64,000 nucleotides of DNA, taken from assembly GCA_016742275.1 (NCBI GenBank), contig JACVCD010000012.1, positions 62,001-126,000 of the forward strand, read 5' to 3'. The translations under genes and the position numbers were made by a program. The notes under the pieces are model-generated. The model saw nothing but the letters and a program-made list of their open reading frames with translations, was not told where the DNA came from and searched no databases. Shown in pieces: positions 1-12,079 of this stretch. Source of the DNA: Gemmatimonadaceae bacterium (GTDB lineage Bacteria; Gemmatimonadota; Gemmatimonadetes; Gemmatimonadales; Gemmatimonadaceae). Numbering within the stretch: position 1 is the first letter of the stretch; every line of letters begins with the position of its first letter.

Positions 1-3
1 CCC

Positions 4-1353
4 ATGCTCGCGGCGCTGGATCTGGCCTCGTGGTTCCCGCGTGCCAATCCGCAGGTGGCGCCTGAAGCCATTGGCACGTTCGTAGCAGCCAGTGTCATCA
101 AGATTCTGGTGTTCTTCGGCGTGTATCTGTTGACGGTGGCCATGCTCACGCTGCTCGAGCGCAAGCTGGCGGCGTGGTTTCAGGATCGTCGCGGTCCCAA
201 TCGTGTCGGTCCATTCGGTTTGCTGCAGCCGGTGGCGGACGGTCTCAAGAATTTCATGAAGGAAGAGACCAACCCGCCGTTTGCCGACAAGTGGTTGTTC
301 ATCATCGCGCCGGCGTTGGCGTTCATTCCGGCACTGCTCACGTGGGCCGTGATTCCGTTTGCGTCGCCACTGCCGACACCTTGGGGCCTGGTGGACATGG
401 CCATTGCGCCGTTGCCCGTGGGTTTCCTGTTCACGCTCGCGATTTCGTCGCTTGGTGTGTACGGCATCGTGTTGGCTGGTTGGGCGTCCAACAACAAGTA
501 CGCGCTGCTCGGCGGTCTTCGCTCGAGCGCGCAAATGGTGTCGTACGAAATCGCGATGGGCATGTCCACCATTCCAGTGCTGCTGCTTGCCGGCAACGTG
601 TCGCTTACCGCGATCGTGCAGCAGCAGTCGTCGATGGGCTGGAACGTGCTGTCGCTGACCGTGGCGTGGTTCACGTTCCTCGTGGCTGCATTCGCCGAAA
701 CGAATCGTCTGCCGTTCGACTTGCCCGAAGCTGAGTCAGAACTCGTGGCAGGTTATCACACGGAATACAGCGGCATGAAGTTCTCGATGTTCTTCATCGC
801 CGAGTACGCCAACATGCTCACTGTAAGTGGTCTGACGGCGGCGCTGTTCTTTGGCGGATGGGACGTGCCCTTCACGCAGTGGGACAACGTGCCGCCGTTC
901 ACGGTGATCAAGACGTTGGTGACCCTGCTGTCGATGGCCGCTAAGATCGGCTTCTTCATCTTCCTGTTCATGTGGATTCGCTGGACGTTGCCGCGCTTCC
1001 GCTATGATCAGCTGATGTCCCTGGGGTGGAGCATCATGTTGCCGCTCGCGCTGGCGTACATCGTGATTATTGCCACTGCCACATTGGCGCTGGACATGAT
1101 GGGCGTGGCGCGCGGTCCGGTGTTCTCGCTTGCGTTGCTCGGCCTCAATGCCTTGATCATTGCGGTGCTGCTGTTCTGGCTGGACAAGGGCAAGCTGATC
1201 AGCCCCGCCAGTGCGCGTGTGGCGCCCACGGATCTCGAGCGCCTGCGTGCTCGTGGTCTCGATCTTTCCCGCCGTCAGTTGACGGCGCCGCAGACCACAG
1301 CTGGCACCGTGGCTGCGACTACTGCTGGTGCATTGACGGAGGGTCGCGACTGA
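4..1353 (+). CDS. nuoH: NADH-quinone oxidoreductase subunit H
   Basis: Membrane-arm subunit of respiratory complex I, lying at the junction with the peripheral arm and forming much of the quinone-binding site. The hallmark ERKLAAWFQDRRGPNRVGP is at residues 52-70 and PEAESELVAGYHTEYSG near residue 240, among several hydrophobic helices. At 449 residues it is longer than most NuoH; a polar, Ala/Thr-rich tail of about 50 residues follows the last membrane helix. The ATG lies three bases into the window, so an upstream in-frame start cannot be excluded. The stop overlaps the nuoI start (TGATG), and the operon continues through nuoN. Confidence 0.95.
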   Translation: MLAALDLASWFPRANPQVAPEAIGTFVAASVIKILVFFGVYLLTVAMLTLLERKLAAWFQDRRGPNRVGPFGLLQPVADGLKNFMKEETNPPFADKWLFIIAPALAFIPALLTWAVIPFASPLPTPWGLVDMAIAPLPVGFLFTLAISSLGVYGIVLAGWASNNKYALLGGLRSSAQMVSYEIAMGMSTIPVLLLAGNVSLTAIVQQQSSMGWNVLSLTVAWFTFLVAAFAETNRLPFDLPEAESELVAGYHTEYSGMKFSMFFIAEYANMLTVSGLTAALFFGGWDVPFTQWDNVPPFTVIKTLVTLLSMAAKIGFFIFLFMWIRWTLPRFRYDQLMSLGWSIMLPLALAYIVIIATATLALDMMGVARGPVFSLALLGLNALIIAVLLFWLDKGKLISPASARVAPTDLERLRARGLDLSRRQLTAPQTTAGTVAATTAGALTEGRD

Positions 1354-1850
1354 TGGCGATCGGTGTAAAGGTCATGGCGCGTCCGCTCGACCAGGTGAGC
1401 TACATTCGCGCCACGCTCAAGGGCATGGCGACGACGCTCAAGCACATGGTCGATCCGCACAAGGTCACCATGCAGTATCCGGAGACCAAGTGGGATTTGT
1501 CGCCGCGGTGGCGCGGTACGCATCGCATGCTCACCACGGAAGACGGCAAGGCCAAGTGCGTGGCGTGCGGTCTGTGCCCCACGGTGTGCCCGGCCAACTG
1601 CATCAAGCTCACGCCGGGTGAGGATGAGCAGGGCAACCGCTACCCACTGGTGTTCGAGATTGACGAATTCCGTTGCATCTTCTGTGGCTACTGCCAGGAA
1701 GTCTGCCCGGAAGAAGCCATTCATGTTGGACGTCACTACGAGAACGCCGAGTTCGATCGCGCGTCGTTCGTCTACGACCTCGAGCGTCTGACAGCGCAGA
1801 CGCATCCGGTCAGTGAGTTGTGGGATCCCGCAGACCCGAAGGGCGAATGA
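1353..1850 (+). CDS. nuoI: NADH-quinone oxidoreductase subunit I (2 x 4Fe-4S)
   Basis: Peripheral-arm subunit of complex I that carries the two 4Fe-4S clusters N6a and N6b, passing electrons toward cluster N2 and quinone. Two ferredoxin motifs are visible: CVACGLCPTVCP and CIFCGYCQEVCP. The product is 165 residues, a normal length. The reading frame is open further upstream inside nuoH, but the ATG overlapping the nuoH stop by one base gives the expected N-terminus. Its stop overlaps the nuoJ start (ATGA), indicating translational coupling. Confidence 0.95.
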   Translation: MAIGVKVMARPLDQVSYIRATLKGMATTLKHMVDPHKVTMQYPETKWDLSPRWRGTHRMLTTEDGKAKCVACGLCPTVCPANCIKLTPGEDEQGNRYPLVFEIDEFRCIFCGYCQEVCPEEAIHVGRHYENAEFDRASFVYDLERLTAQTHPVSELWDPADPKGE

Positions 1851-2353
1851 CCGGCTTCTTCGAGTTTCAGTTCTATCTCTTCGCGCTGCTGGCGATCGTG
1901 TCGGCACTGTTGTTCGTCACGCGAAAGAATCCGGTGCCGGCGGCACTCTGGCTGGTCAATGTGATGTTCGCATTGGCCGGACTCTACGTGATGCTCGATG
2001 CACCGTTCGTAGGCGTCATTCAGGTCCTGGTATACGCGGGCGCCATCATGGTGGTGTTCGTCTTCGTGGTCATGCTGCTCAACCTGGGTCGCAACGAGAT
2101 CGGTGACCTGCGATCACTGGGCGCGCGATTGGGCGCAGGTTTTGTCGCGCTGTCCTTGCTGGCCAATCTGCTGGTGGTGCAGCGTCAGCGCTTTCCACGT
2201 CTCGAATCGGCTCCTGCCAGCGACAATGTGGTGACGCCGGTCGCCGCGTCGCTCTTCACTGACTACCTCGTCGCCTTCGAACTCACCAGCATCGTGTTGC
2301 TGGTGGCCGTCGTTGGCGCTGTTCTGCTGGCCAAGAAGCGGGTGCAGTCATGA
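1847..2353 (+). CDS. nuoJ: NADH-quinone oxidoreductase subunit J
   Basis: Small hydrophobic complex I subunit of the membrane arm. It has 168 residues with about five membrane helices; the conserved stretch [20 protein letters not shown] corresponds to the helix that contains a pi-bulge in complex I structures. A GTG lies 27 bases upstream, but the ATG at 1847 overlaps the nuoI stop (ATGA) and gives an N-terminus typical of the family. It is followed by nuoK with another ATGA overlap. Confidence 0.94.
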   Translation: MTGFFEFQFYLFALLAIVSALLFVTRKNPVPAALWLVNVMFALAGLYVMLDAPFVGVIQVLVYAGAIMVVFVFVVMLLNLGRNEIGDLRSLGARLGAGFVALSLLANLLVVQRQRFPRLESAPASDNVVTPVAASLFTDYLVAFELTSIVLLVAVVGAVLLAKKRVQS

Positions 2354-2639
2354 TCACTGAAGCACTCATCGTTTCCGCGATCCTGTTCGCGATCGGCGTG
2401 GTCGGCGTCCTCACGCGACGCAACGCCATCATCCTGTTCATGTGCGCTGAGCTCATGCTCAACGCCGTGAACCTCAGCCTCGTGGCGTTCGCCAAGATGC
2501 ACAACGTGACTGGCCAGGTGTTTGTGGTCATGGTCATGACCGTTGCGGCGGCAGAGGCGGCCATTGGCCTCGCCATCATCATCTCGATCTTCCGGCACTT
2601 CGGTACGGTGGACCTCTCCAACCTCCGGACGCTCCGCGG

Positions 2640-2643
<4 letters not shown>
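2350..2643 (+). CDS. nuoK: NADH-quinone oxidoreductase subunit K
   Basis: Small membrane subunit of complex I (MrpC-like), taking part in proton translocation next to NuoJ and NuoN. It has 97 residues and three hydrophobic helices. The conserved motif [13 protein letters not shown] includes the membrane glutamate of helix 2 (CAE), and a second acidic residue sits in [11 protein letters not shown] of helix 3. Start and stop both overlap the neighbours by ATGA. Confidence 0.95.
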
Positions 2644-4670
<2,027 letters not shown>

Positions 4671-4674
4671 TGTG

Positions 4675-6261
4675 ATGCGCAACGTGATGCAAGACCTGTT
4701 GCTTTCGATGGGCGCGGACAGCTGGCTGCTCCCGGCACTGCTGGTATGGCCGGTGGTTGCGGCCGTTGTGGTGCGCCTCCTGGGACGTGATGTCTCGCGC
4801 GACGCACTTGGTGCGGAAGCGCCGAGTGGTGGACCTGACGCCCGTGCACTGACAGCTGGTGCGCTGCTCGTGGAGGCGCTGCTGTCCATCGCAGTGTGGG
4901 CCATTTTCGATCCGTCTCGTACTGGATGGCAGGCGCGATTCGATCTGCCGTGGCTCCCTGAGTTTGGTGCCACCATTTCGATGGGTGTCGACGGCTTGTC
5001 ACTGCCGCTCGTTGTCATGACGGGTGTGGTGCTACCGCTGGCCTTCCTCGGTTCGTGGAACAACGTTCGCGTGCGTACGCCGGCCTTTGGTGCACTGGCG
5101 CTGCTGCTCACCAGTGGCCTCATGGGCGTGTTCGTTTCGCTCGATCTGCTGCTGTTCTATCTCGCGTGGGAGTTGATGCTCATCCCCACGTATCTGCTCG
5201 TCGGCATCTGGAGTGCCGCTGGACAGACGCGAGCAAGCTTGCGCTATGTCTTGTTCACTCTCGTGGGCTCGTTGCTCATGCTGGTGGCGATCATCGCACT
5301 GTGGACGTTGGGTGACGGCGCCTCACTGCACATCGATTCGTTGGCGCAGTTGTCCATTTCACCAACCGCGCAGCTGTTGATGTTCGGTGCCTTCTTCGCG
5401 GCATTTGGCGTCAAGTCCGCACTGTTTCCGTTCCACAGCTGGCTTCCGGACGCTCAGCAGGCAGCACCCACATTTGCTGCAGTGACACTGGGCTTCAAGG
5501 TCGGTGCCTACGCCTTGCTGCGCTTCGCCATCCCGCTGTTTCCTGCCGCTGCGACCAATGACACGGTTCGCATGACCATTCTGGTGTTGTCGGTCGTGTC
5601 CATCGTGTACGGTGCGCTGGTGGCTATGTCGCAAAAGGATCTCAAGCGACTCATCTCATATAGCTCGGTCAGTCACCTCGGCTTCATCATGCTCGGCTGC
5701 TTCGCACTCACGCAGCAGAGTGTGGAAGGTGCGGTGATGAGCATCGTGAACAGCGGTTTGGCCACGACGGCCCTGTTCCTGGTCGCCGGCATGCTCGAAG
5801 ATCGTCATGGTTCGACGGCACTGATCGCATTCGGCGGTATCGCGCGGCGCGTTCCGTGGCTTGCGACAGCCCTGGTGCTGGCGATGCTGTCTACGGTGGC
5901 ACTGCCTGGCACCAGTGGATTCGTTGGTGAGTTCCTGGTGTTGATCGGCACGTATGCTGAACAGCCCGTGCTCGCTGTAGTTGCCACGAGTGGTGTAATC
6001 TTCGCTGCAGCCTACGGTCTCAAGGCGCTCCAACAGGTGTTGTTCAGCGAGTTCGATGCCACGCAGCATGCGACCCTCACCGATCTCAATGGTCGAGAGA
6101 AGTTGGTGATGGCCGCGTTTGCCGTTGGTATCATCTGGCTCGGTCTTGCGCCCGCTCCTGTGCTGCAACGCGTGCAACAACCCACGCAGACTCTCATCGA
6201 AACCGTGCGCTTCGGTCCAAATGCGCCGGCCGCGACTCCCCCTGTCTCGATGGGTCGATAA
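4675..6261 (+). CDS. nuoM: NADH-quinone oxidoreductase subunit M
   Basis: Second antiporter-like proton-pumping subunit of complex I. It is a polytopic protein of about 528 residues with the family segments LAWELMLIPTYLLVGIW and KSALFPFHSWLPDAQQAAPT; the latter holds the conserved lysine and the loop before the broken helix. Two starts fit equally well, GTG at 4672 and ATG at 4675; ATG is chosen because no Shine-Dalgarno separates them. It is followed three bases later by nuoN. Confidence 0.94.
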   Translation: MRNVMQDLLLSMGADSWLLPALLVWPVVAAVVVRLLGRDVSRDALGAEAPSGGPDARALTAGALLVEALLSIAVWAIFDPSRTGWQARFDLPWLPEFGATISMGVDGLSLPLVVMTGVVLPLAFLGSWNNVRVRTPAFGALALLLTSGLMGVFVSLDLLLFYLAWELMLIPTYLLVGIWSAAGQTRASLRYVLFTLVGSLLMLVAIIALWTLGDGASLHIDSLAQLSISPTAQLLMFGAFFAAFGVKSALFPFHSWLPDAQQAAPTFAAVTLGFKVGAYALLRFAIPLFPAAATNDTVRMTILVLSVVSIVYGALVAMSQKDLKRLISYSSVSHLGFIMLGCFALTQQSVEGAVMSIVNSGLATTALFLVAGMLEDRHGSTALIAFGGIARRVPWLATALVLAMLSTVALPGTSGFVGEFLVLIGTYAEQPVLAVVATSGVIFAAAYGLKALQQVLFSEFDATQHATLTDLNGREKLVMAAFAVGIIWLGLAPAPVLQRVQQPTQTLIETVRFGPNAPAATPPVSMGR

Positions 6262-6264
6262 CGG

Positions 6265-7827
6265 ATGAATGACGTCATGAACGCCGGCGCCTTGCTTCAG
6301 GCGCTTGCTCCGGAACTGTTGTTGTCTGCTGGAGCCATGGCCATGCTGTTGGCCTCGGTCTGGAGTCCGCAGGGCACGCGAGCCGGTGCGGCAGAAGGCG
6401 CCGAGCGCACGATCACATTGGCGCGCTTCGGTGCGGTGTTGTGTCTGCTGGTCGGGTTGGTGGTGGTGATCGCCTGGGGAGACGGTGCGACGGGTACACC
6501 CGACGGGCGTATTGCTGGTGACGGATTCCGTTGGGCCATTGATCTCGTGATCCTGCTCGGCACCATCCTCACACTTGGTCTGATCGAGTCCGATCACCTG
6601 CGAAGCGGTGCGTACAGCCCCGAAGTTCCGGTGCTTGTCTTGCTTGCCGCGGTCGGCATGATGATCCTCGCGGCTTCGCGCGACCTGATGTTCGTGTTCC
6701 TTGGCATCGAGCTGATGTCGCTCGCGGTGTACGTCCTGGCGGGTCTCAATCGCCGCAGTGCACGCGGTGCCGAATCGGCCATCAAGTATTTCCTGCTGGG
6801 CGCTGTATCGACCGGCTTCCTGTTGTATGGTGTGGCACTGATCTACGGCGCCACGGGGAGCACGCGTCTTGAGGACATCGGCAACTGGGTTGCCGCCCAG
6901 AGTGCGTTGTCACCGGTCTTCGTCGTCGGTATCGCGCTGTTGCTGGTTGGATTCGGTTTCAAGGTGGCGGCAGCACCGTTCCACCTGTGGACGCCCGATG
7001 TGTACGATGGAGCGCCGCTCCCGATCACCGCGTTCATGTCAGCCACCGTCAAGACGGCTGGCTTTGCTGTGTTCGCCCGCGTGTTGGTTGAAGCGCTCGC
7101 CGGCGCCGCCCCGCGCTGGCACAGCAGCCTCTGGTGGCTGGCGGTGGTCACGATGGTGGTGGGCAATGTGTTTGCGCTATCGCAGCGCAATCTCATTCGC
7201 ATGCTCGCGTATTCGAGCATTGCGCATGCAGGCTACCTGCTGGTTGCTCTCGTGGTAGCCACACCGGCATCGACTTCGGCGCTCGTGTTCTACATGGTGT
7301 CGTACACGCTGGCGACCATGGGCGCGTTTGCTGTGCTGATCGTCGTGAACAACGGCCGTGATCAGAGCCCTACGCTTGATGATATTTCAGGCCTGTGGCT
7401 TGCGCGGCCGTGGTTGGCGGTGGCGATGGCTGTATTCCTGCTCGCCTTCATGGGTATGCCGCTGGTGGGTGGCATGGGCTTCTTCGCCAAGTGGTACGTG
7501 CTGCAGTCCGCACTTCAGGCGGCCGCACCGCAGTCCATTCTTGCCGTAGTACTGGTGCTGACCAGCGCCGTTTCGGCGGCGTACTACCTGGGTGCTGTGG
7601 GGGCGATGTTCATGCGTCCACGTCCAGTTGATCAGCCGGTTCCAACGGCATCGGCGCTCGCGCAGGCCATTATTGTGGCGTCGGTGACGGCGCTGCTGGT
7701 GTTGGGCGTGTACCCGTCGCCGGTGACCCGACTGGCGCGCCTTGCCGTTACGACCGGCGCTCAACCGGCGGCGCCGGTACCGGAACGGGGGCCTGCCCGT
7801 GTTCAAGCGGCGAGCCTGACCCGCTGA
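6265..7827 (+). CDS. nuoN: NADH-quinone oxidoreductase subunit N
   Basis: Third antiporter-like proton-pumping subunit of complex I and the last gene of the nuo run in this window. It has 520 residues and is strongly hydrophobic. Recognisable segments are LMFVFLGIELMSLAVYVLAG (conserved membrane glutamate) and FKVAAAPFHLWTPDVYDGAP (conserved lysine and broken helix). The last ~30 residues are polar and Pro/Ala-rich. A hairpin 27 bases after the stop probably ends the operon. Confidence 0.95.
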   Translation: MNDVMNAGALLQALAPELLLSAGAMAMLLASVWSPQGTRAGAAEGAERTITLARFGAVLCLLVGLVVVIAWGDGATGTPDGRIAGDGFRWAIDLVILLGTILTLGLIESDHLRSGAYSPEVPVLVLLAAVGMMILAASRDLMFVFLGIELMSLAVYVLAGLNRRSARGAESAIKYFLLGAVSTGFLLYGVALIYGATGSTRLEDIGNWVAAQSALSPVFVVGIALLLVGFGFKVAAAPFHLWTPDVYDGAPLPITAFMSATVKTAGFAVFARVLVEALAGAAPRWHSSLWWLAVVTMVVGNVFALSQRNLIRMLAYSSIAHAGYLLVALVVATPASTSALVFYMVSYTLATMGAFAVLIVVNNGRDQSPTLDDISGLWLARPWLAVAMAVFLLAFMGMPLVGGMGFFAKWYVLQSALQAAAPQSILAVVLVLTSAVSAAYYLGAVGAMFMRPRPVDQPVPTASALAQAIIVASVTALLVLGVYPSPVTRLARLAVTTGAQPAAPVPERGPARVQAASLTR

Positions 7828-7853
7828 CTATTTTTCCGTTTGACGAGTTCAAG

Positions 7854-7875
7854 ACAGGGGCCCAGCGGCCCCTGT
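7854..7875 (+). terminator. hairpin after nuoN, probable terminator
   Basis: A perfect 9-bp stem (ACAGGGGCC / GGCCCCTGT) with a 4-base loop lies 27 bases after nuoN and before the next gene. There is no U-run after it, so termination efficiency is uncertain, but its place at the end of the complex I operon supports the call. Confidence 0.55.
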
Positions 7876-7937
7876 TGTGCAGTTACCAGCGCAGTCATCG
7901 TTGAGTTGGTTCCCACCTAATCACAACTGAGTCCTTC

Positions 7938-9332
7938 GTGAGCATCAGCCAGACCATCTTCCGACAGTACGATGTGCGCGGGATTGTCGGACAGGATCTG
8001 ACCGAAGAAGTGGCCTATGGCATTGGTCGTGGCTATGCCACCTTGCTCGAAGCGCGCGGAATTCGCGGCGCGGTAGCGGTGGGACGCGACAATCGCCCGA
8101 GCGGCACAGCTCTGCGTGACGCGCTGGTGCGTGGCCTTACCGAATGCGGAGTAGACGTGGTGGATGTCGGCGTCGTGCCCACGCCACTCCTGTACTGGTC
8201 CTTGCACCACGAGCCCGTGGTCGGCGGTATCCAGATCACCGGATCACACAACCCGCCCGAGTACAACGGCTTCAAGATGTGTCTCGGCACCGGTTCCTTG
8301 CACGGGGCAGACATCCAGACGCTGTATGGCTACATCGTGGCTGGTCAGCATCCCAGTGGTACGGGGCAGGTCCGTTCTGCAGAAGTCATTGATCGCTATG
8401 TCGCTGATATGGTGGCGCGCATTGGACCGCTGACGCACGCAGACGGTTCGCCGCTCAAGGTGGTCTATGACTGCGGCAATGGCGCGGGTGCTCTGGTGGC
8501 GCCGCAACTCATGAAGGCCCTTGGCGTGAACGGTATCGGGCTCTTCACGGAGAGCGACGGCACATTCCCCAATCATCACCCCGATCCCACGGTTCCCGAG
8601 AATCTCGCGGACTGCATCGCCGCCGTACGCGACAGCGGAGCAGAACTGGGCGTGGCGTTTGATGGCGATGCCGATCGTATCGGTGTCGTGGACGCCGATG
8701 GTCGTATCATCTGGGGCGACCACATTCTCATTCTCTACGCGCGCGATGTACTAGCACGGACGGGGAAGGGACAGCCCATCATCTTCGACGTGAAGTGTTC
8801 GCAGGCCCTTACCGACGAGATCGAGAAGGCCGAGGGGGTGCCGGTGATGTGGAAGACCGGCCACTCGCTCATCAAGGACAAGATGAAGGCCATGCATGCA
8901 CCGATTGCGGGTGAGATGTCGGGGCACATGTTCTTCACTGAAGGTTTCTACGGGCACGACGACGCGCTCTATGCGGCGGCGCGTCTGCTCCGCATCGTCG
9001 CTGATAGCGGCAAGCGTGTCGATGAGTTGCTCGCCGACGTACCGCCTTTTGTATCCACGCCGGAAATTCGCATCGATACCGACGAAGCAACCAAGTTCGC
9101 GATCATGTCGAAGGCGGTTCCGCATTTCACTGCCACGCACGATGTGATCGATGTGGATGGAGTGCGTGTGTTGTTTGGCGACGGCTGGGGATTGCTGCGT
9201 GCGTCGAATACGCAGCCGGTCATCGTGGCTCGTTACGAGGCGCGCACGCCGGAGCGTCTCGAAGAGATTCGCGGTGTGATGGAAGGATGGCTGCGGGAGC
9301 AGGGCGTTTCTCCGCAGCACACGTCCCACTGA
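7938..9332 (+). CDS. phosphomannomutase/phosphoglucomutase
   Basis: Alpha-D-phosphohexomutase that interconverts hexose 6- and 1-phosphates, supplying sugar nucleotides for envelope polysaccharide. It has 464 residues in the AlgC/ManB layout: active-site serine in TGSHNPPEYNG (S103), metal loop FDGDADRIG (D242, D244, D246), sugar-binding loop GEMSGHMFF and phosphate-binding loop RASNTQPVIVARYE. The start is GTG; the N-terminus MSISQTIFRQYDVRG is typical. It begins after the nuo terminator and is probably co-transcribed with the next gene, 21 bases on. The sequence does not distinguish mannose from glucose specificity. Confidence 0.88.
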   Translation: MSISQTIFRQYDVRGIVGQDLTEEVAYGIGRGYATLLEARGIRGAVAVGRDNRPSGTALRDALVRGLTECGVDVVDVGVVPTPLLYWSLHHEPVVGGIQITGSHNPPEYNGFKMCLGTGSLHGADIQTLYGYIVAGQHPSGTGQVRSAEVIDRYVADMVARIGPLTHADGSPLKVVYDCGNGAGALVAPQLMKALGVNGIGLFTESDGTFPNHHPDPTVPENLADCIAAVRDSGAELGVAFDGDADRIGVVDADGRIIWGDHILILYARDVLARTGKGQPIIFDVKCSQALTDEIEKAEGVPVMWKTGHSLIKDKMKAMHAPIAGEMSGHMFFTEGFYGHDDALYAAARLLRIVADSGKRVDELLADVPPFVSTPEIRIDTDEATKFAIMSKAVPHFTATHDVIDVDGVRVLFGDGWGLLRASNTQPVIVARYEARTPERLEEIRGVMEGWLREQGVSPQHTSH

Positions 9333-9353
9333 TCTCTTTCGCCAGACACTGAC

Positions 9354-11951
9354 ATGCGCACCCGCGGTGTGTTCCTGATGGTGCTCGCGGCGGCGGCGGC
9401 CCTCCTGCTGGTCGGCCGCACCGTCACGGCATTGTTGGTGGACCATGCGTGGTTCAGCGCGATGGGTGTCCCGGCGCTGTTCTGGGAGCAGGTGGTGAAT
9501 ACGGTGCTCCTGCAGGGAGGAGCCTGGATCGTTGGTTCGCTGTTCGCCTTCGCGAATCTGCATGCCGTGCGCAGTACGATTCTCGCTGTTGCCGTGCCAT
9601 CGCGCGTGGCGAACATTGAGCTCACGGCCATGGTACCGGGTCGTCGACTGTTGTCGGCTACGGTGGCTATTGCGTTAGTCGTTGGCGCGGTGCTCGCGTG
9701 GCCGCTCAACAACTGGGAAGATCTGCTGCTTGTTCGGCATGGTCTGCGGTTTGCCGAGATGGAAGGCATCTTCGATCGCGATCTCAGCCACTACATGTAT
9801 TGGCTGCCGTTCGAAGAGACCATGTATCTGTGGTCATTGGTGTCATTGGTTTCCATGACGGCCATGGTGCTGGTGCTCTACGCGCTTACGCGTTCCTTGC
9901 GACTCGAGGGACGTCGCATTGCTGCGAGCACGCATGTCCGGCGTCATCTCAGTGTGCTTGGTTCGCTCGTCCTCTTGCTGCTCGCGTGGAGCTATCGTCT
10001 CGACGCATTCGACCTGCTCATGCACGGCAGCGGGCCGGATGGCATGTTCCTGCGAGTTGACCATCGGATCACGCTGCGCATGGACACCATCCTGTCGTAT
10101 GGATGTGTGGTCGCGGCGCTGGTTGTGCTGCGGGCTGGATGGGTGGGGCAGCTACGCACCGCGTTCGTAGCGCTGACCGCCGTGTTGATTTCTGCTGTCG
10201 GTCTTCGGCACGTTGCGCCAGCCGTCGCAGCCCGTGCGCAGTCCACGCCGGAAACGCAGCGTCGTGACGCCGACTACGTGGCTTCACGTGCGCTCTTCAG
10301 TCGTCGTGCCTACAACGTCGACGCCATGCGTATCGTGGCCATCGACACCGCCACACTGCCAACGGCACGTGATCGTGCCGCTGCCAATCGCGTACTCACT
10401 CCTGTTGCGTCGATTGTTGGTCGTACCAGTCTATGGGATCGCGCGGCACTGTCACGTGGGTTGGGGGAGAGCGGAGAGGCCCCTGCTTCCAATTCGGCCT
10501 TGCCGCCAAACTCACCGACGTCTGCACCAACCGTAGCGGGCGCGGCGCCCCGCATGGTTGATGCGACGCCGGTCGGATGGCGGTACGCTGAAGGACGTGT
10601 GTTGGCGTTGCGGGTACGTCGTCCGGTGGCAGGATCGGATCGTTGGACACTCGCTTCCATCGACGTCACGCGTCCGATGGTGCAGGACAGTCTGATCGAT
10701 CTACCGAATGATCTGGATGTGCCTGGTGCATGGCCGCTCGTGGGTCCAGGGCTCACGGAGGCGCGTCAACTAGATGCCACCAGTTCGCCTGATGTGGTTG
10801 GTGTTCCCCTCAATTCCGTACGCGCGCGTGTCGCGCATGCCTGGGCGCTGCGTGATGTGTCCGTGTTGCCGTCGGACAGCCTGCGTCATCCGGCACCGAT
10901 CATTGTGACTCATCGCGATGTGCGCGAACGACTGCAAAAGCTCGCGCCCGTCTTTGTGCAGGGGCAGGAGCTACAGCCGCTGCTCGACGGCGGCCGCCTC
11001 TATTGGGCGCTCCATCTTTACAGCGCGTCCGATCGCTATCCGCTCAGTCAGCGGTGGCAGGTGGGCGGCGGTCAGTACTCGTATTTCAAGTTGGCAGCAA
11101 CGGCGCTCGTCGACGCCGCATCCGGCCGAACCCAACTGGTACCTGCCTCCACGCCGGATCCGCTGACCCGGACCTGGATGACACGGTTTCCGACGCTCTT
11201 TACGGCCGATAGTGCGCTTCCAGCGTCCCTGGCGGGGCAGTTGCCGCCGGCCAGCGAAGGTGCCGTGGTGCAGGTTCGTACCTTTGCTCGCTATGGATCG
11301 CGGCACGATGGGGGGCCCATGCGGCATTTGCCCGACAGCGCTCTAGTCGGTGGTATTCCGGCTCCGGTGGCCATGGGAATTGAAGGGGCGGGCTCCATTG
11401 GCTGGAGCCTCCCGCTTCTGGATGCCGGCGAGCAGGTGGACGGCACGGCGCTCGTGGTCGGTGGTTCTGATCGGGCGACCTACTGGTTGCCGGCCAAGGG
11501 AGACAAATTGCGGTGGCGTGCGCTCGAATCGGTTTTGCAGGCAGGGCTCGACAGCGCCCGCGCAGCTTTGCCGGAGGGTGCCCGTCGCGACTCGCGCCTG
11601 CGATCCGGTCGGATCGAGCCGTTGGCGACAAACGCCGGTGTCCTCTATCTGCAGTCGGTACAGTGGGTGCGCGGCGACGGCAGTGTGGTGGTGGCCCGTG
11701 TGGCTGTCACGAACGGCGCACAAGTTGGGGTGGGGGCCACGCTGTCTGAGGCCCTCGCGCGGATGGGCGTAACCGGTATGCTTGATGGTTCGGCCGTGCC
11801 GGCACCGGTGCAGCTCGTGCAGGAACCCACGGACGTGGCAGCCGCACGATGGTATGATTCCATGCGGCAAGCCATGCGACGTGGTGATTGGAGTGCGTTC
11901 GGGGCAGCGTTCGATAGCCTTGGGCGCGTATTAGGACGACCGCCGCAGTGA
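9354..11951 (+). CDS. UPF0182 family membrane protein
   Basis: Large membrane protein of 865 residues, family UPF0182 (COG1615), of unknown function. About seven hydrophobic helices fill the first ~300 residues; the rest is a long soluble, probably extracytoplasmic domain. The family transition segment is recognisable as DADYVASRALFSRRAYNVD, equivalent to the YV..NI..TR.AY motif of other members. A low-complexity Ser/Pro/Ala stretch (about residues 375-400) interrupts the soluble part. Spacing suggests co-transcription with the phosphohexomutase upstream. Confidence 0.8.
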   Translation: MRTRGVFLMVLAAAAALLLVGRTVTALLVDHAWFSAMGVPALFWEQVVNTVLLQGGAWIVGSLFAFANLHAVRSTILAVAVPSRVANIELTAMVPGRRLLSATVAIALVVGAVLAWPLNNWEDLLLVRHGLRFAEMEGIFDRDLSHYMYWLPFEETMYLWSLVSLVSMTAMVLVLYALTRSLRLEGRRIAASTHVRRHLSVLGSLVLLLLAWSYRLDAFDLLMHGSGPDGMFLRVDHRITLRMDTILSYGCVVAALVVLRAGWVGQLRTAFVALTAVLISAVGLRHVAPAVAARAQSTPETQRRDADYVASRALFSRRAYNVDAMRIVAIDTATLPTARDRAAANRVLTPVASIVGRTSLWDRAALSRGLGESGEAPASNSALPPNSPTSAPTVAGAAPRMVDATPVGWRYAEGRVLALRVRRPVAGSDRWTLASIDVTRPMVQDSLIDLPNDLDVPGAWPLVGPGLTEARQLDATSSPDVVGVPLNSVRARVAHAWALRDVSVLPSDSLRHPAPIIVTHRDVRERLQKLAPVFVQGQELQPLLDGGRLYWALHLYSASDRYPLSQRWQVGGGQYSYFKLAATALVDAASGRTQLVPASTPDPLTRTWMTRFPTLFTADSALPASLAGQLPPASEGAVVQVRTFARYGSRHDGGPMRHLPDSALVGGIPAPVAMGIEGAGSIGWSLPLLDAGEQVDGTALVVGGSDRATYWLPAKGDKLRWRALESVLQAGLDSARAALPEGARRDSRLRSGRIEPLATNAGVLYLQSVQWVRGDGSVVVARVAVTNGAQVGVGATLSEALARMGVTGMLDGSAVPAPVQLVQEPTDVAAARWYDSMRQAMRRGDWSAFGAAFDSLGRVLGRPPQ

Positions 11952-12079
11952 TTGCGGCCGGAGTCGTCGTCGCCGGTTCACGGCGATGGCTCCGACGGGA
12001 TGGGCTGTGGCGCGCTTCTGTGCGCAACGGTCCGACCACCTGGCAGTGAACCGCTGACATTCCCCAGTTCGGAGAACGC

